This document shows, one piece after another, positions 6,490-6,520 of a stretch of 6,520 nt of DNA (position 1 is its first letter; each line of letters opens with the position of its first letter). Source of the stretch: Deltaproteobacteria bacterium (GTDB taxonomy: Bacteria; Desulfobacterota; Desulfobacteria; Desulfobacterales; JAUVVS01). Location: contig JAUVVS010000123.1 in assembly GCA_030604545.1 (NCBI GenBank), positions 1 to 6,520 of the forward strand, read 5' to 3'. The notes beneath the pieces are model-generated. The model did not search any database. It saw only the letters and a program-made list of their open reading frames with translations, and was not told the DNA's origin. A program made the translations under genes and the position numbers.

Positions 6490-6520
6490 TTAACCCTGAA
6501 CCCTGAACTTTGAACCGTGA
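6490..6520 (-). repeat. Dispersed GGTTCAG-type repeat, copy D, cut by the window edge
   Basis: On the minus strand this reads TCACGGTTCA, then AAGTTCAGGGTTCAGGGTTAA. It shares the opening (GTTCAC-GGTTCA) and closing (GTTCAGGGTTAA) of copy A at the recB stop. The outer GTAACCGT start expected from copies B and C would lie just beyond 6520. Confidence 0.65.

Overview
The window is a moderately AT-rich bacterial segment carrying two complete, intact plus-strand genes. These are recB (262-3945), a UvrD/Rep-type helicase fused to a nuclease, and recD (4384-6252), a superfamily 1B helicase. Both are subunits of the RecBCD (exonuclease V) complex, which resects double-strand breaks and degrades linear DNA such as phage genomes. 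The protein style, together with dense intergenic repeats built on GGTTCAG / CTGAACC, suggests a Gram-negative proteobacterium in the broad sense, perhaps a Desulfobacterota (former deltaproteobacterial) sulfate reducer. That placement is an inference from impression; there is no rRNA or other marker here. No recC is visible; it would have to lie outside the window.

Layout. Positions 1-261 are non-coding. They hold a good sigma-70-type promoter (TTTACA-N17-TATAAT, 50-78), a perfect 11-bp inverted repeat at the predicted transcription start (82-107), and a run of five 7-bp units (110-144). recB follows, and its last 11 codons and stop are made of a dispersed repeat. The 438-bp gap between recB and recD is unusual for genes that normally sit close together or overlap. 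Most of it is a 318-bp block bounded by a perfect 14-bp inverted repeat (4045-4362), which looks like a small non-autonomous insertion. The block contains a plausible promoter for recD (4116-4146), a weak terminator-like hairpin and several other dyads. recD begins 22 bp beyond this block. Its stop codon lies in the left arm of a 144-bp imperfect palindrome (6241-6384). The window ends inside another inverted copy of the GGTTCAG repeat.

How it works together. The RecB and RecD motors would run 3'-5' and 5'-3' respectively on the two strands of a broken end, with RecC holding them together. All helicase motifs and the RecB nuclease residues are present, so both proteins should be active. I see no unknown protein system here. 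What is unusual is the repeat architecture: both genes have had their 3' ends written by repeats, and the operon appears to have been opened by a palindromic insertion that may have brought its own promoter.
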